Assembly (NCBI RefSeq): GCF_019649055.1
Contig: NW_026570478.1
Coordinates: forward strand, 1 to 64,000
Direction: 5' to 3'
Length of the DNA: 64,000 nucleotides
Origin: Paramacrobiotus metropolitanus
Lineage: Eukaryota; Tardigrada; Eutardigrada; Parachela; Macrobiotidae
Shown: positions 1 through 11,544 of the stretch, piece after piece
How positions within the stretch are numbered: position 1 is the stretch's first letter
Layout: every line of letters starts with the position of its first letter
Made by a program: the position numbers and the translations under genes
Notes under the pieces: generated by a model
Told to the model about the DNA's origin: nothing
What the model saw: only the letters and a program-made list of their open reading frames with translations
The model's database searches: none

Positions 1-1050
1 TAAAGCGCATTTAGCGCATCTAGGGTTAGTCTACCAATGGAATACAATAGATATTCAACAAATCTGCCAATCGGCATCACTTATAATCTTGTAAATTTGA
101 CACTCAAATGTCTTTTATTGCTGCTGGGAAAAGAATCTGCCGTACTCGTAGGCAATATCATAAAATTTGAAATAAATCGCGAGTAGGCAGCAGCAGCAGT
201 GACTCATTTAGATCATGCAGTATACGGCGTTTTGTCAAGATTTTATCCCCTTGATGTCAGAGGGAACGCGTGTAGGAGTCGGCTGGGTCTGGTTCAAGTG
301 TTAACTACAGCAAGCCATAAGCAGTCGTCAGCTTTAGATTAGTTGCTACGCACGTGTTTGCGTCCCACTCTGTCTCCTTATTGAGTGCTCCAAGTCACTG
401 CAATGACAGGAATGGCACTGCAATGCTGCACGAGTGTCTGACTGTATGCCGTAGTGCATCGTACAGTAATTCTGGCAAAATAAGAGTAAGTACTAAGTAC
501 TTCTGGCTCTATAATTGTGATGCTCGTAGTGACTACGCCGTAGTCTCCTCCATTTGCATATGCGCAGTTGTGATTTCGGAATGGTTCTCTGTTAAAGATC
601 GCACGTTATAAACTTTGCTTTCCTTATTAAATACACAATGAGTTTGTAAAGATGGTCTTTTTATGATATTCTGATATGATATGATATGATTTTAATATAT
701 ATTTATGATATATTGTGGAAATTGCTCCCGCCAGACCATATCTTTGAAAATGTGTATTCTGTATTTGCTTGATTCCGTTATGGAATAATTTGTTTCTGCA
801 CATTATTTCCTCGTGATACTTCCAAAAGTGTCGTAGCACATAAATCTTAGCGGGTTAAGATGGTTCCTCCATCCTGACGCCAGAAAATACCAAATTTTAA
901 GACTTATTCCTAATTAAGCAGTAAGTACGTACTACGTAGTACATACGAGTATTATATATCTACAAGTATCGGTCGCGCTAGCGCGCGACCAGTTGTGTTC
1001 GAGGTATGGAAGAATGAAAGAAATACAAAATGTACTTGGTAGTGACATCG
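1..1050. other. Gene-free AT-rich stretch
   Basis: I see no convincing coding exon, RNA gene or element end here. Short ORFs near 354-611 and 627-839 lack protein-like composition. A short palindrome-like GC motif (GGTCGCGCTAGCGCGC) near 970-988 recurs near 12884-12900 and seems to belong to the long repeat that follows. Confidence 0.5.
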
Positions 1051-1054
1051 TACA

Positions 1055-2470
1055 GCAATAAAAAAATTTTGAAAAATATTCCAAGTATAAAACCCCAGCG
1101 AGGCCAGCTACGAAATTATTTTAAACATGTGGAAATGCGGACAGTTTTCAAGCTTTCCGGTTACACGCGACCAGTTTCATAAAAACTGTGAAAGCTTCCG
1201 TAATTTTTCTTTTTGTTTGCTTTTTCACGGTTCTTTTTCACGTTTTTAATGTAACTTTATGTTGCCGAACTAAAGAACTGAAAACTTGAATTTTTTGGTA
1301 CGACAGATAATGTTTAAACGGTAATGAAATGGATGGAGTGGGATCTTTTACACGACGCCCATAAAAAACCATTCAGCCGATATGTCAGCGCAGAATTAAT
1401 GGAAAGTTGTGGGAAACAATTAACAGTTGCGGTTGCCCCAGGTGACCTCGCAGGCTGCATCGTTAGCTACTTACTAATAATTGTAAGATTTTCAGCCGTT
1501 CAGTCGAGCTATTCAGCATTAATCAAAATAAAATAAATACTGTACATATTAATTTTGTTAGATTTCAAGGTTAGTGAATACCCAAGCTACCGCCAGTATT
1601 ATAGAGCAACGTACGTTAGTAAGTACCCAAGCTACCACCAGCTCGTATCACAGAGCCGCTACCGGAGGGAATACGGTAAACGGGCCACGGGCCGGCTTTT
1701 AGATATTTAGAAATTACATATAAATTAGACAATTTAGACCGTGAGCTAGATATTGAGGTACTCAGATTTCTAGATATTTTAAAATTTCGAAACTCTGGAG
1801 GCTCAAAAAATTAGAGGTAACGGCCCCCTGCGCGGGGCCGAGTCGAAATATTTAGAAATATTTAGAAATTCTGGAAATGTTAAAGCTTTGGAGCCGACTT
1901 TGGAAAAATTTATAGTTATTTTGAGGTATTCGAACAGATTTAGAAACATCTTAAAGGTTTCAAGAATTTTTTTAACAAATTATGTTCGATGGAATTGACA
2001 ATTTTAAACAACTATAATTTAGGTTGCTAAGTTGCGAAACTTGTATATTTGCTCATTCGAGACGTTTCCAGAATTTACTGGAAATTTCTATGAACTTTAA
2101 ACGCTAAGTACTGGAAGTTTGAAAGGTTTTTTGAAAACGTTCCGGAAACCAAAATTTTTTTTCCAAGCTGCAGGTAGGAAGCTTTGGAAGATGCTGGATT
2201 TTTTAAAACTATCAAAAGCCTCACACACGGAATCACGAATTAGGAGATATTTTCCAAAACTAACAACCCTTAAGTACTGAAAACCTTTAAGTACTAAAGC
2301 TTTAAAAATTTTTTTCAGACCTTCTCCTAAACTTAAGATTTTTTTAAAGATAAAGGTAGGAACGTTTTTGCGATGCTCTATTTTATAAAATTATCAACTT
2401 ATTGAGCAAATCAATCTTGGTTTAGGAGATAATTTCCAAAAAATAAGGACGTAAGGATATATGAATCTAT
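1055..2470 (+). repeat. Dispersed 1.4-kb AT-rich repeat, copy A
   Basis: This stretch is recognisably similar along its length, in the same orientation, to 11545-12870. Shared landmarks in the same order are CCCAGCGAGGCCAGC, AAATGCGGACAG, a locally duplicated block containing GAATACCCAAGCTACC, GGCCCC(C)TGCGCGGGGCC, and a 3' end ATAAGGACGTAAGGATATATG. No long ORF is maintained, so this looks like a non-coding repeat family or a fully decayed element rather than a gene. The two copies flank the F-box locus. Confidence 0.75.
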
Positions 2471-2760
2471 TGATATCTATATATCAATCCGAAAAGCGCA
2501 ACTTCAGCTCTTCACTGCTTTAAAATGGTTCAAATAAGGACTGATGGCATATAAATCACATACAGAGTACGAGTAGTCAGTAAAAATAGTAGATTTTTAA
2601 TGAACGCGATAATCATTATTCTTGTAATAATTTACTCAATACAGCAGCCAGGGATCCATTTGACATGATAATAAAATTAATATTATAGCAGTACTATAGC
2701 GATGTTGTACGTACCTTACAGCTTTACGTCACCTCTATTAAAGCAAAAATAATTTAATTC

Positions 2761-2858
2761 TAGTGGACTTCATAAAGGTAGTAACGCGTGTCCACCCGGG
2801 CCACCCGTACGCATGGCGCTATCGACTGTGAATGCTGTCACCTTTATGCAGTCTACTC
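2761..2858. repeat. Possible small hairpin MITE
   Basis: About 18-25 bases at each end form an imperfect inverted repeat (left AGTGGACTTCATAAAGGT, right complement AGTAGACTGCATAAAGGT) around a GC-richer core. I see no clear target duplication, so the transposon identity is tentative. Confidence 0.35.
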
Positions 2859-3183
2859 CGACTCCACTGTAATGCCAGTCGTCATTTTCCCTACATCTAG
2901 CAGTACGATAGTGCAGTTTAGTGCTTGAGAATTAAGCTTATGAGAGTTCAAAGTGATCCAACCGATCAGACGCGGCGAACCGCATCGCGCGGTTGATTAG
3001 GACAATGGTTAACCCTCTAGTAATTCACATGTACATTCATTTTAATATAACGCTTGGCGTTAAAAATGTTTCAAAATTACATACACCGTAATTCCATACC
3101 CAATCATGGAAAGGCGTTTACTTCAAATGTGTACCAGGCAGCCATGTTAACAATTTCAGAAATACACAGTTTCTTAGGTAATT

Positions 3184-6100
3184 ATGGATTCCTCGTGGGG
3201 AGCGATGCCGCGGTATCGGTCGCTGTTAGTGGATGGCAACCAGATCAGCTACCAGAACACAGTCGCCGTCCGCAACGCAGACGCAACGTGGTGGCTGGGA
3301 TATATTCAGGACATGGACGGCGATCACGCTCTCATCCACTTCGATTCCAGAAAGGTCACAGCGCGGTGGATACACACGGGAAAAATCTGGCCGCTGCCGT
3401 TCTATTATGAGGATAATGTGCATTCAGGTTGCGACAACGTTCCGGCGTACGTTGCACTGCGTGATGAAGAGGAGGGCCCGTGGCGTTTCCGACCTACCAT
3501 CTTGTTGAAAAGGCTCAGCGGATGTGGAACTTGTGAAATATTTCACATCAGACCCTATTCGTCCCACGTCAGTGTGCAGGCAGCCGCCGCTCCGGCTGAA
3601 CTGGTGGAAAGGGGTCAAGTTGCCGCTCAGTTGCCGCCCAGCGGTCCGCCGTTACTGAAACGCCGCAGTGACTGGACCTTCAAGAAATACCCGTTGGTGG
3701 AGCGCCGCGGTGGCTTGACCTACACCAAACACTTTATGCCATTTGCCGGGGCGCAGGGTCTCCTGCGCGATGCCTCCGATAAATTCCGCGTCATCAAGCA
3801 CTTTCGCGACGCTTTTGATCACCTACAGGAACCGTCTGTTCTGTGGGATGACTGCCGCTTTCATCTGCGCATCGAACGGGATGGCTGCATGTTCATTATT
3901 ATAAACCCTGACCCCAGCGCGGAAACAGCGCAGTTGGCGGCGACATTGTGGGCGCAAGTGCTGGATACACATCTGGCCAACCGGGTTAATCTACCGCCTA
4001 TCGGGTGCGGACGATTTCGTGCAAGCGAAACGATTCCCTGCAAAGCCGGTGAGTGGACATTGGTATTGTAATTAATTCCTCGTCGAGTTTTGTTTTGATG
4101 GTACACCTGCAACAGCAAGACAAATTGGACGGTATATTTTAGTAAAAAAATAGTTATTTAAAAACTTTGAACATTTCAGCATTTATTTATCTTTGTGCAG
4201 ATCGGGACAGTGATTTTAGCGATACACCAGCACGCATCCGTCAGCTGACGCCTGGGCTCTTGAGCGAAGTTTTGGCCCATCTCGATCTGTTCTCACAAAC
4301 GAGGACCAAACGGTAAAAACGGTTCACGCATGCTCTTCATTTGGTTTAGAGTGTCTGTTTCTGCTGATTCAAAGTGTACAGAGGGTTATTCAGCCAAGTG
4401 TGGACACTTTTTGGAAAATTTCTCCTTAGCCGTCGCAGGCTCATTTTACTCTTTTAAAAATTTTGTCAGGTAGCCATAACATCCAATCATACTTTAAAAT
4501 CAATCGAGTCACGATTTCTTCATCCTGTAGCTCAGGAAAAAATTAAGTTTGTCCCCCCCATGTTGGCAACAGTTGACCAGTTCAGCTATAGGAAATGGAT
4601 TCCCTTCATTCAAAATTTATCTAAAATTTGGATTTTCGCCATAACACGTTGAAAACCTGTCGGGGGTTTCGAACAATCCTTTTTCTGAAGGAATTACTAG
4701 TATTTCTTGATTGGGAAGCTGCATCCTTGTTTGCTCAGCAGTGCTCCCGGGAGCACGTCTCGGGTTCTGGATGACTTCTTCTTCCCTGCCAGGCTTGATC
4801 CGTGTAGCGTCTTTCTCGACCAATGAACATTGTAAACGGTAGAGAAAGACTTTTCGCGCAGTAGAGTTCGCGCAATGGGTATGGCTCCTGCGGGTCTCTT
4901 CCTGTTTTCGCGTTTTTTCCAACCGTCCTACCGCAAGAACGCGCAAGAATATGAAATCGTGTTTGCTATAAAAAATATTCGGATCGTCGTTTTTCACAAC
5001 TAAAACCGCTCAGATTGGAAAAACTGACGATCCTTTTAAGGCCAGGTGATCGAAAGCCAAATTTTGACTGGTCAAGGGTTAGTAGTCGGAGTCTTTTGGT
5101 TAACAGACAATATCGCAAGCATTTTACGCTGGATTTTCACCAAAATTTGCAAAAAGCATTCAGATTAGTTAGTCGTTGTATTGAGATGCTTATGGCATCA
5201 TTTCTCTTAAAATGAAATTTCTAAGGAATTTTTTTTTTCGAAGTGTCCACACTTGGCTGAATAACCCTCTGTACTTGTACCGGTACGAACGGTACGACAC
5301 TAATAATTGTTCTCGTTATTCTTAGCTTCATAATCCTAGCAACTTTCTGTTTCCTTGATCCTTCTACCCACAATTCTTTACTTCTCAGTTCTACTTGGCT
5401 GCATACGAACAAAGGTCCCAATTCAAACGCACCCGGACATTTGGGAGTGTGACAATTCGCCGCAATTAAATTCGACGCACGACTTTTCGCCGCGAAGAAA
5501 TTTTGCCGCGGGACATTTTGACGCTGGGACAGTTCGGTTAGGGACACTTAGCATTGAGACATTTTGACTTTGCGACATTTTGACGCAAGACGTCTGGTCG
5601 CGGACACTTCGCCGCAAATTTTGCGGCGAAGTGTCCGCGACCAGACGTTTTGCGCCGGGCGCAAAAGCATTCGACACGCTTAATTTTTGCAGGTTTTCCG
5701 GTTTTCTTGGGAGGGTTTCTTAGGTCTTTTGGGCTTCTTAAGTTGTTCTAAGGCTATTCTAGGTTAGTCTTGAGTTATTCTTAGGCTATTCTTAGGTTAT
5801 TCTTAGGTTTCTTAGGTTATTCGTAGATTATTCTTAGGTTTCTTAGGTTAATCTTAGGTTTCTTAGGTCATTTTTAGGTTTTTTTAGGTTTTTTTTAGGT
5901 TATTCTTAGGTCATTCTTAGGTTTCTTAGGTTATTCTTAGGTTTCTTAGGGTTTTCTTAGGTTTCTTAAGGTTTTCTTATGGTTCTTAGCCTTCGTAATT
6001 TAAAAGTTTTCCTGCTAAATTGGACTTTTCGTCAAAACAGCCCCGCGGCGAAATGTCTCGGCGTCGAAACGGCCAGACGATTAAATGTCTCGCGGCGTAA

Positions 6101-9100
6101 TGTCCTGCCGGTTAAATGTCCGGCGCCGAAGCGTCGCAGGGCGAAATGACCTTGCGGCGAAATGTCTGCGGCCAAAAGTCCTGCGACGAGTTGTCGGCGG
6201 CGAAATGTCGCGGTGCCCAATTCAAATACTAGGAAAATGCACCGATTGGTTCATTGGCAGACCCTAGCGCAGCTTTTGCTTTTTCCGGTGGCTTGGCAGC
6301 GCGCCTCAGTTTTGGCTTGTTACATACATTTTTGCCTTTTTTGTTTGCTTAAAAAATAAGGTGTAGAACAAAATGGATTGCGTTTTTGAATCGCTTTAAA
6401 TAGCAGGCTGGCTTTTATAGTATTTTTGAAATTTCTGAAATACGACACATAAAATAGTAACTACGGTAAATGGACGGAAGCCAAACAGCCACAGCTTTTG
6501 GCACACAACAAAAGCTAGCCAGGCCAAATTTTTCAAACGCATACATGCAAAACGGTTTTTATATCACTGTAATATTACGCATTTTTATCAGCAAAATGTT
6601 ATAAGCGATATTAGAAATAACTTTTTGCGCGGGAAAGTCCGACAAATCCAGGCACACAAAATGACTACCCTGAAACGGCAAATATCGTTCTGATAGAAAA
6701 ACGTTCGATTTGTACGTGTTTGCTTACTATTGTTGCAACCGGCACCGAACGACGTAGCCGTCAAAAAGAGTTTTATGCATTTTATGGTGCATTTTGTGCG
6801 CGTAAATACGGTCGTGTTACATTTGGGCACACGCAATCATTTCGGTTAACCTTCACGTCGACTGATGCTCATTTCAGCTAGCTCTCATTTCAGGGACTGC
6901 TCATTTGTATGACAAATTTTCTTGGCTTATCTTTTCTGGTGTTTTCTGATGTTTGTACGCTTGTCTACGCTTTATTTTTGCATAAACTGTTTTCGAAAAA
7001 GCTTAGGTCTCCGCCGAAAACTTCAGTCGAAATCAGCACAGCCTAAATGTAAGCGGCCAAATAGTAATTGGTAAGCGTTGGGGTGCCGAATTAAATAGCA
7101 CGTACGTACCGTAATTACCGAATTCGAGGCACTCCCTCGATAAGGTCACCCCCTTAAAGAGCACCTGCATTTCTGCACCAGGGCGTTCGACCTACTTGCC
7201 GCCCAGTGCCACAAGTTCGATGATTACGGCATTCGCTACACGCTAGTACACTGCGCTGATTTCCGCAAATTCTGATATGCGGACATTGCGCTAGCCGTGG
7301 ACATTGTCAGTTTCTCAGCACGGATTCAAATAAGGCACGCGTGCGGTAGTCCATGGTAGAGCCCTGCACGAGCAGCAAAACTGCTGCTCGGCTCACTCGT
7401 TTCAACTTTTTGAAACTTTCTGCTCGCTCAGCTCGCTCGCGCCCAAACCACCGCTCGCTCGGCTCGCTCGTTTTAGAATTTCCTATTGCTTCCGCTCGCT
7501 CAACTCGCTCGTAATTTTAGTTTTGCAAATCGGCTCGCTCGTGAGATCGGCAAAAATTTTAAGTATCAATTTTTTTGCACGAATAAGTAATATCAAAATT
7601 TTCGCACTCACAAAATACAGTAATTGTAATACGGTGTTCAGAGACTCCATACTGGTAGTCCATTTCTTAACAATTTCATTTTTTTCGCTAATACCTTTCT
7701 ATAATTTTCAACTGGATGTGCTTTTCTTGATTTATGTAGCCTGAAGTAATTAAAATAGAATGTTTGAAAATTGAAATGTATCTGTTTTTACGAATCAGGT
7801 AACTGTTTAATAAAACCCGTCAAATACTGCTTTTGTTGGCTACGGAATACTATCAAGTACTTAGTCTCGAGTGCCAACAGATCAAAGAAAATGTTAGTAG
7901 AGTTTCAATAGTTAGTAATTCATTAACTTAACTTATCTCATTTTTGGTTTATAAACAGTTTCCCTTCGCGCGAAGCGCGAAGGTGACGGTGGTTTATGAC
8001 CGTTTTCTGGTCCGTCAATGTAATTTTGTACTGCAAAAACTCCTTCAGTTCGCACAACGTCAGCCTGTAGGCTCGCGTCATTCTTGAATGGCCACGACCA
8101 ATGCGCCTGTCCCAATGTTCCTGTTTAGTACATGTTCCAGTGTGGTTAGTTTAGAAAGGCGTTGAGTGTTTCATATTAGTTTTAGTTACCCCGAGCTGCG
8201 GATTCAATAGTTTTTTTAGTTACGCCACAAGAGCTATTGTGAGTCAATGGGGCTCTGTTTTCTTCATTATTGTAGCCGCCTAACGAATACGCACTACAGT
8301 CAAGTCCCACCGATGCCTGCTTTCTTTTTTCCTTCGCTCACATTAAGCTTTCCTATCCCAAACTTCTGCTAGCTCATCCATATGTAAATTATATCACATG
8401 ACGTCATTTTTTACTTCCTTATATGACGCCGTCTTACTTCCTTATATGACGTTGTTCACTTCCTTGTATGACGTTATTTACTTCCTTGTATGACGTCAGT
8501 TCTTGCTTCCGTAACCGACAGACAGACAGACACTTTTTCATTTTGGCTGAATTAGAGGACCTTCGCTGCGCTCCGGTCGAATATTCAAACTGCCTTACAT
8601 TACGACAAAGCAGTACATCAAGTGTCAAACTGAGGTCATTACTAGGCATCGCGTAGGAGAAATTCCTGTGCGTCACTTAATTGGCAGACGTAGTGTCCGG
8701 AAAGTTGCGGATATACCGATGTCAACCTGATATACAACTTTTCTAACTGGTTTATTGCAGCTTTGCCTGACCTCGTTTCTTTTCGACAGGGTGTGCGTCC
8801 TATGGGAGTTGCTGCTTAGCAGTCCGCGTATGGCGGATCACATCAGCATCAACATGGAAATCTGTTGGGAGCCGCAGGTGGACAGCAACAACTGCTACAA
8901 ACTTGCAGCGCTGCTCAGCCGCTCAGTTAACGCTACCACGAAAAGCCTCACCTTACTCAACGCCTCTCCCCCTGCACACGGGTCGTTAATAAGCGATTTG
9001 TTAGACCTGATTCAGATCAAACTGCCTTGGATAGCCTTCAAAGGCCAGAGCATCGCCAAATCCTGGAGCCTGGGGGGACAGAACGAACATCGGCTGAAGC

Positions 9101-9747
9101 ACGGGGCTTTTCGGGATTTACGGTTACATCAAGACAACTGCGAATCCATGGCTGTGTACAACTGGAAAGTAGCCGGGTTGTTTGGCCTGGCAACGTACGA
9201 AGTGTTTTACGCTCCCTTTTCCGTCGACTCCGATTATGGCGTTTGTCGGCTGCCGGCGTCCGAGCAGAACTTGATGAAACACCTCACACACGAGTCACAC
9301 GAACTGGCCATCGATAAACTGCAGAGCACTATTCCGCGGCTGCTTCTCAAATGCCGCGAAAGCGAAATGGGCATGACCAGCCGCTTCATGTGCTCCGTCA
9401 ACCAAAACTTTCCGCCGGTCACGGAGGACATGCTAGCAAAGGTGGAGGCTGTGTATGCGCGTTGGGTGCGCAGCCTGGTGTATCCGGACGAATGGCAGAC
9501 CATTCGACAGTACCTTTTAGTGTACGGGGCTTGACTAATGTTGCATTGCTGCCATGGCATGTCAGCTTGAATTGCCCGCGCTGTTCAGAGTTTTGGTTAC
9601 GTAACTTCTCTCGTGCGTTGTAGATTCAGCGGCTTTTATGCCGACGGCAGTCCGCGAATGTGGGAGAATGTGGACTTACGGCGGGTGGATGCGAGGACGC
9701 TGGGCAAACTGGCCATCTACGCAATCAACGAAGTATTCGCTGTGTGA
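3184..9747 (+). CDS. F-box protein, four exons
   Basis: I read four exons: 3184-4048, 4201-4312, 8790-9509 and 9624-9747. All junctions are GT-AG (CCG/GTGAGT, TTGTGCAG, CG/GTAAAA, TTCGACAG, ACA/GTACCT, CGTTGTAG) and codon phase is preserved at each, giving about 606 codons ending at TGA 9745-9747. Exon 1 encodes a tryptophan-rich N-terminal region that looks like a small beta-barrel (WWLGYIQDMDGDHA). Exon 2 and the start of exon 3 together make a standard F-box (LTPGLLSEVLAHLDLF followed by VCVLWELL), which in known proteins binds Skp1 in SCF ubiquitin ligases. The C-terminal half, presumably the substrate-binding part, I do not recognise. The large intron 2 is filled with transposable elements. 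No frameshift or stop is seen in the exons, so the gene looks intact. The start is the first ATG of the open frame; an upstream non-coding exon cannot be excluded. Confidence 0.85.
4379..5271. mobile_element. Non-autonomous Tc1/mariner-like element, 893 bp
   Basis: The ends are a near-perfect inverted repeat of about 31 bases beginning CAGAGGGTTATTCAGC and continuing into AAGTGTGGACACTT. The element is flanked by TA at 4377-4378 and 5272-5273, the target duplication typical of Tc1/mariner insertions. It lies inside intron 2 of the F-box gene, just after exon 2. No transposase ORF remains; the longest internal frames are short and not transposase-like. Confidence 0.85.
5428..6215. mobile_element. 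Foldback-like element with variable repeat arms
   Basis: The flanks share an 11-base direct repeat CCCAATTCAAA (5417-5427 and 6216-6226), which I read as the target duplication plus chance identity. Each arm is made of short degenerate repeats around a shared phrase (GGGACATTTTGCCGC on the left, GGCGAAATGTC on the right), so the arms are roughly inverted to each other. The centre is a TTCTTAGGTT minisatellite. A perfect 29-base palindrome (5590-5618 with 5620-5648) sits in the left arm. No coding capacity. It lies in the F-box intron, and its architecture matches the element at 22394-22793. Confidence 0.6.
5717..5990 (+). repeat. Minisatellite (TTCTTAGGTT)n
   Basis: A degenerate tandem array of 9-11-base units, mostly TTCTTAGGTT and TTCTTAGGTTA, forms the core of the foldback-like element. 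The unit contains TTAGG, which resembles the telomere repeat of many arthropods. The complementary array (CCTAAGAAA)n is found at about 22495-22690. Confidence 0.85.
6227..8397. other. Remainder of F-box intron 2, mostly unassigned
   Basis: This is intronic DNA. About 7364-7545 is a cluster of degenerate CTCGCTCGG units preceded by TAGAGCCCTGCACGAGC, a start typical of some hAT elements, but no matching right end is visible. About 7113-7330 has a protein-like plus-strand frame interrupted by two stops, a possible exon relic. The palindrome CCTTCGCGCGAAGCGCGAAGG lies near 7961. I see no intact gene. Confidence 0.45.
8398..8505 (+). repeat. Five-unit tandem array with TGACGT cores
   Basis: Five units of about 20-22 bases follow the pattern TATGACGTYRTTNACTTCCT. 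Each contains TGACGT, and the outermost units read TGACGTCA, the full palindromic CRE/ATF-type site in animals; each is next to ACTTCC, an ETS-like core. It lies about 290 bases upstream of exon 3 of the F-box gene, inside intron 2. An enhancer role is inference; a simple minisatellite is equally possible. Confidence 0.6.
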
Positions 9748-10089
9748 TGCACAGACGACCTTGCATCGCGCTGTGCTAATACTAATTTATCGACGTGTTG
9801 AAAACTATTCAGGGGAGGCGTAATTTCGAATACCACCTTCGCGAGCAATGATTTTCCGATTCTCGTTTAATTGATTTTTTAAGAATACTCGTACTTAAAG
9901 TTTCTTCATATGTATAAGGCTACCAGCAAACACTGAAGCATGTTGTTAAATTGTAGCAAAGTGCCAAAGGACATGCAAAGTGCCAAAGTCTGTGTAGCCA
10001 GTTTTCACCTGTACGTTTATTTCTCAATATGTACAAGGCGAGCTTCGCTCAAATATGATCGTATGAAGAATTAATTAACATTGTCCCAA

Positions 10090-10690
10090 TTAACAATTGA
10101 ATTTGTCCCAATTAACATGGGAAGGGACTGTGCACAATACACTCATAGCATTTCCACGCATAATCTCCAAACTTAAACGTTGAAACAGAAAACAAGTGGA
10201 GCGGCTCTCTCCCGTCCTTAAAAACAACTTCTTACCAGTCATAACAATGCCGGTCCCACACCCAGTGCCAAAAGTCTCACATGCAAAGGGGACAAAATTA
10301 CAGCGATCAGTAAGCGACTTGTATTTTCCAATCTTCTCCCGGCAAGCCAGTTCGGGGGCGGCGCCAGCACACTTTGAGGTCGCGTCGATGTATGAATCCG
10401 CCATCGTGCAAGTGACGTTGGTAACGGCCGCAGACAGCCGTTAGTAACGGCTGTCTGCGGTACCACTTCCATCGCGTGGCTCCGTCCGGGCGTTTCCGTT
10501 TTCACGCAAAAAGCCAATAAGCTCCGGATATGACTCAATGCCGGCATTACATAGCGCTCGCAATATAATACTATCGTTAATGCCGTTATGGCGTTCCTTT
10601 CTCCCGATGCATTCCTTGCACGCTAGCCAATAGTATCCGTTTTCTGCAACCTCTTTACCACATCTCGTACACGAGAGCTGCTCTAGTTTT
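10090..10690 (-). pseudogene. Retroelement pol C-terminal nuclease-like domain, broken
   Basis: Reading the minus strand, the first half encodes a cysteine/histidine cluster CTRCGKEVAENGYYW followed by CKECIGRKERHNGIND, and then, in another frame, a KRPDG-type motif. The second half encodes FVPFACETFG and FLFQRLSLEI-RGNA. This ordered set (Cys-rich knuckle, RH-x2-IND, RPDG, FVPxAxETxG, QRLS-RGNA) is a conserved tail I know from many animal retroelement polymerases, with a restriction-enzyme-like nuclease fold. At least one frame change and a 16-base perfect palindrome (10428-10443 with 10445-10460) interrupt it. No reverse transcriptase core is found upstream, so this is a fragment. Confidence 0.55.
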
Positions 10691-10699
10691 AACTTACTT

Positions 10700-11540
10700 G
10701 TTTCACAGCAAATGCTTTAGCAATTAAGTAGTCGTTGATTGCTTATTGAGCAGCCAAGCCCGTAAACGGGCACTCCCGGATATCCTTATTCACGAACGTC
10801 GAATATGCTAATCAAGTCACCACACTCCGTTTGGACACCAGTAACACGTACACTTCAGATGCAACACGTCACGAATTGTCGTAGCTTAAACGGGCTGAAG
10901 CGCGTCATGCACAACTCTCAAGGTATAAAGCCACAGAACAACAAGATCAGTATGTATCACTCTAACAATAAATCGTATTCGTATCAAAGAGTCAGGTTAC
11001 GGACCGCTTCGTACGTCCACTGGGTCCCGCACACCGCAACCGTAGAATCGCATCCAAAGTGGTGAGTTGGTCCAAGTAGGCTCCGCATCAACCACAGCCA
11101 TCGAAGAAACGTATACGCCACTCCGTACGGCCTGCGCCGGTGGTGACTAACTTCTGGATTCTCCTACGCATTTCTAAAGAAAATAAATAACTCACCGGCA
11201 ACACAAATTTTCTCCGCACCGGTTTACTTGAAAATTACTGTACAGCTAAATTGGCAGAAATATTAAAGAGACGAATAATTCCCGCATAAGGTGCGCAAAC
11301 TTAAAAAATCCAGTAAAACAATCATTGAATAAAATAATCTAGTAAAACAATCACTGTCTGCAATGCAACTGCGGATTTCCGGCCCGCCGTCATTTGTCAC
11401 CACGTTCATGACAACAAACTCTTCAAAATTAACGAGTAAAATCCTAAAGAAGAGGCCGATTTTCGATTATTTACGCAGCTTATCGAAGGAATCCAGCCAG
11501 GAAGTACTTACCGATCGCTGCGTTCACGCCTCCCACACGT
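10700..11540. other. No recognisable gene
   Basis: Short ORFs (10805-11065 and 11363-11545) have no motif I recognise and no clear splice context. I see no element end here. Confidence 0.4.
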
Positions 11541-11544
11541 TTTG

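Noticed and set aside
7364-7545. Complete hAT element beginning TAGAGCCCTGCACGAGC
   Set aside because: Only a left-type end and CTCGCTCGG repeats are visible; no matching right end or 8-base duplication was found.
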